The notes below the pieces were generated by a model, which did no database searches, had not been told where the DNA came from, and saw only the letters and a list, made by a program, of their open reading frames with translations. The position numbers were made by a program, and so were the translations under genes. A stretch of 31,214 bases of DNA, taken from NCBI GenBank assembly GCA_038061595.1, contig JBBTYZ010000028.1, positions 1-31,214 of the forward strand, in the 5' to 3' direction. Shown piece by piece: positions 28,772-31,214 of this stretch. Source of the DNA: JBBTYZ01 sp038061595. Lineage in GTDB: Bacteria; Patescibacteriota; Minisyncoccia; UBA6257; GWB1-50-10. Each line of letters begins with the position of its first letter. The stretch's first letter is position 1.

Positions 28772-31214
28772 TTATTGAGTATTATTTTCTTTTTCTTCCA
28801 CGAAGTTTTCGTCTCGACCATAATTAACATTCAGACCCAAAGATTTCAATTCGTTTATCAAAACCTTGAATGAGGCAGGAACGTTTGGTTTTTTAATTTC
28901 TTGTCCTCTGATAATAGATTCAAAAGCGGCGGAACGCCCCAAAACATCGTCTGACTTAATAGTGAGCATTTCTTGCAAGGTATGTGCCGCGCCATAACCC
29001 TCCAGCGCCCACACTTCCATCTCCCCAAACCTTTGCCCTCCAAGTTGCGCCTTACCTCCAAGCGGCTGTTGGGTAATCAAAGAGTAAGGTCCGGTAGATC
29101 TCATGTGAATCTTATCTTCCACCAAATGGTGGAGCTTCATTATGTACATATAACCCACTGTTATGGGTGATGGAAACGCTTTGCCCGTAAGTCCATCATA
29201 TAGAGTCACCTTTCCGTTTTCGGGAAGACCAGCTTTTACAAGCTCGGCTTTAATATCTTCTTCGGAAGCCCCTACGAAGTTGGGCACAACGGCTCTGAAA
29301 CCCAATTCTTTCGCGGCACGCCCAAGATGAACTTCTAAAACTTGACCCAAATTCATACGAGAAGCGACGCCTAACGGATTCAAAATTACATCAACCGGAG
29401 TGCCGTCTTCCAAATAAGGCATATCCTCAACGGGCCTGACTTGGGAAATAACTCCTTTGTTGCCGTGCCGGCCAGTGAGCTTGTCGCCAGCCATTATTTT
29501 TCTTATCTGCGCTACCTCTATCTGTATTTTCTTAATTACGCCCGGATCAAGCTTGTCGCCTTTATCACGTGAAAAAATTTTAATACCGATTACTCTCCCC
29601 TGTTTTCCGTGTGGTAATGTTAGAGACGTGTCTTTTACATCTCTCGCTTTTTCCCCGAAGATAGCCCGCAATAGTCGCTCTTCGGAGGTTAGTTCTGATT
29701 CGCCTTTTGGAGAAATTTTTCCGACTAAAATATCGCCGGTCCTCACTTCAGCGCCAATACGAACTATTCCCTCTTCATCTAAGTTCCTCAATTTGTCTTC
29801 GGAAACGTTAGGGATGTCAGGGGTTGTAATTTCGGGGCCCAACTTAGTATCACGCACAGAACACGCGTGAGTTTCGATATGTATAGATGTGAATAAATCT
29901 TCTCGAGCTACCCTTTCCGAAAGAATTATCGCGTCCTCGAAATTTCCGCCTCGCCATGGCATAAAAGCAATGAGCATGTTTTGACCCAAAGCGAGCACAC
30001 CATTGTCTGTTGCCGGACCATCAGCTAAAAGAGTTCCTTTTTTTACCTTATCGCCAACTCTAACGATTGGGCGTTGAGTTAAACACGTGGATTGATTCGA
30101 TCTCTTAAATTTGAAAAGCGTATATATTTTATTGCCAGACGAGGTTTTTATGGTTATTGATCTACCATCAACCTCAGATACCGTTCCATCAACATCCGAT
30201 ATCACCACCTGCTTGGAGTCATACGCTGCTTTTTCCTCCTGCCCAGTACCCACAAGTGGCGCCTCAGATTTAATAGAAGGAACTGCTTGACGTTGCATGT
30301 TGCTTCCCATCAAAGCTCGGTTTGCATCATCATGTTCTAAAAATGGAATTAAAGAGGTGGCAGTGCTCACAAATTGAATAGGAGAAATATCCATGAGATC
30401 TAGTTCTTCTCGCGAGCAATTCCCCGGTTTACCCTTTAGGCGAGCCGAAACAATTTCTTCTCCTATAAGCCCTTTTTCGTCAGTTTTGGTGTCAGCTTGT
30501 CCAATATTATATTTTTGTTCTTCAAACGCATCTACCCACAGAACATTCGAGGTGACTCTTCCTTTTTCAACCTTAAAATAAGGTGCTTCTAAGAACCCGA
30601 ATTCATTGACACGAGTATAGCTTGCAAGATAACTCACGAGACCAATATTCGCTCCTTCTGGAGTTTGAATCGGACAGATCCTACCGTAATAAGATGGGTG
30701 AACGTCGCGAACTTCAAACCCGGCTCTTTCTCTTGTTAATCCACCAGGACCCATAGCGGACAATCTCCTTTTATGCTCAAGTTCGGCCAAAGGATTAACT
30801 TGATCCATAAACTGAGAAAGTTGTGATGAAGCAAAAAAATCTCTCACAACCGCGGTTAAAACCTTATAGTTTACAAGTTGTGCCGGTTGCAGAGTCTTTC
30901 TATCAAAAGTGGACATTCTGTCCTGAACAGCCCTTCTCATCCTTGCGAAACCTACACGGAGACGAGATTGCACAAGTTCGCCCACAGCTCTTATTCGACG
31001 GTTACCCAAGTGATCGATATCATCCGGCTCAGCGTAAGTATCGGAGTTCAAACGAACAACTTCTCGCACCATTGCGATTATGTCTTCAGCATCCAATAGT
31101 CCGCCCTTCTTCTTCTGGCCAAGATCAAGCCGCTGATTCAATTTATATCTGCCAACAGGACTTAAATCATAACGATCAAAGCGCTTAAACATCGCCTCTA
31201 TTAAGGAACGGGCG
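28772..31214 (-). CDS. rpoB: RNA polymerase beta subunit, C-terminal two-thirds (cut by window edge)
   Basis: About 814 residues visible. The frame is open to the right edge (ARSLIEA precedes the internal Met at 31192), so the real start is outside the window. The rifampicin-pocket region reads SSQLSQFMDQVNPLAELEHK then RRLSAMGPGGLTRERAGFEV; the positions matching E. coli Asp516, His526 and Ser531 are unchanged. Also seen are GDKLTGRHGNKGVISQ and the C-terminal GGQRFGEMEVWALEGYGAAH clamp segment. Confidence 0.97.
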   Translation of the reverse strand, partial: ARSLIEAMFKRFDRYDLSPVGRYKLNQRLDLGQKKKGGLLDAEDIIAMVREVVRLNSDTYAEPDDIDHLGNRRIRAVGELVQSRLRVGFARMRRAVQDRMSTFDRKTLQPAQLVNYKVLTAVVRDFFASSQLSQFMDQVNPLAELEHKRRLSAMGPGGLTRERAGFEVRDVHPSYYGRICPIQTPEGANIGLVSYLASYTRVNEFGFLEAPYFKVEKGRVTSNVLWVDAFEEQKYNIGQADTKTDEKGLIGEEIVSARLKGKPGNCSREELDLMDISPIQFVSTATSLIPFLEHDDANRALMGSNMQRQAVPSIKSEAPLVGTGQEEKAAYDSKQVVISDVDGTVSEVDGRSITIKTSSGNKIYTLFKFKRSNQSTCLTQRPIVRVGDKVKKGTLLADGPATDNGVLALGQNMLIAFMPWRGGNFEDAIILSERVAREDLFTSIHIETHACSVRDTKLGPEITTPDIPNVSEDKLRNLDEEGIVRIGAEVRTGDILVGKISPKGESELTSEERLLRAIFGEKARDVKDTSLTLPHGKQGRVIGIKIFSRDKGDKLDPGVIKKIQIEVAQIRKIMAGDKLTGRHGNKGVISQVRPVEDMPYLEDGTPVDVILNPLGVASRMNLGQVLEVHLGRAAKELGFRAVVPNFVGASEEDIKAELVKAGLPENGKVTLYDGLTGKAFPSPITVGYMYIMKLHHLVEDKIHMRSTGPYSLITQQPLGGKAQLGGQRFGEMEVWALEGYGAAHTLQEMLTIKSDDVLGRSAAFESIIRGQEIKKPNVPASFKVLINELKSLGLNVNYGRDENFVEEKENNTQ

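Noticed and set aside
31190..31192. ATG at 31192 as the start of rpoB
   Set aside because: The frame stays open to the window edge with ARSLIEA before the Met, as in full-length RpoB, and the N-terminal third of the protein is missing; the gene continues outside.
1..31214. CRISPR arrays, tRNA or rRNA genes, insertion sequences
   Set aside because: No regularly spaced repeats, no tRNA cloverleaf in the gaps, and no transposase apart from the DGR RTs. Gaps between genes are short and accounted for by promoters, terminators and TR regions.

Overview
The window looks like a chromosome segment of a Patescibacteria/CPR bacterium, most likely Parcubacteria (inference). The basis is AT-rich core genes, compact housekeeping proteins (66-aa S18, 395-aa UvrC without its helix-hairpin-helix end, 838-aa UvrA), several short or absent 5' leaders, a sigma-region-4/HARE-HTH protein, and an in-frame LPAGRQ palindrome insertion in tgt. 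TGA is used as a stop (for example in the first RT gene and the second variable-protein gene), so the code is standard.

Layout. 1-593: 5' end of proS on the minus strand. 599-3162: a complete diversity-generating retroelement (DGR1) with RT, an Avd-like gene on the opposite strand, a template repeat (TR1) in its own small transcription unit, and a target gene with a 3' variable repeat (VR1). 3167-6137: minus-strand operon of a sigma4/HARE-HTH regulator, a CPR-type membrane protein and a membrane protein with a HEPN-like RNDLVH motif. 6184-8339: secD-secF. 8366-11643: an RMD1-like membrane protein, a degenerate patatin and tgt. 11685-14256: a second DGR (DGR2) with the same order and orientation as DGR1. 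14300-16818: a solitary AbrB-type regulator preceded by two palindromes, a GlcD-like FAD oxidase and a four-helix membrane protein. 16846-23288: uvrC, tdk, uvrA, uvrB. 23413-25050: rpsF-ssb-rpsR plus a PAP2 phosphatase. 25104-31214: rpoC and the 3' part of rpoB.

Main result. The two DGRs lie about 11 kb apart. Their RTs are about 79% identical by hand alignment (about 70 differences in 330 aligned residues), but their templates and target C-termini are unrelated. Template and variable repeats differ almost only at template adenines of the coding (minus) strand: 28 of 34 adenines changed against 1 of 106 other positions in DGR1, and 23 of 28 against 0 of 89 in DGR2. This is the signature of adenine-specific mutagenic retrohoming.

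The pair also shares features I do not recognise as standard. The Avd gene is head-to-head with RT and its first codons are a run of exactly ten C. That run lies exactly 15 nt upstream of the RT start in both copies. The TR RNAs look like independently promoted and terminated units with two conserved 5' boxes. The two target genes share a promoter/leader block with no length difference, while being far more GC-rich than the RT genes. Together this suggests a paired system of shared parts driving diversification of two different surface or binding proteins.
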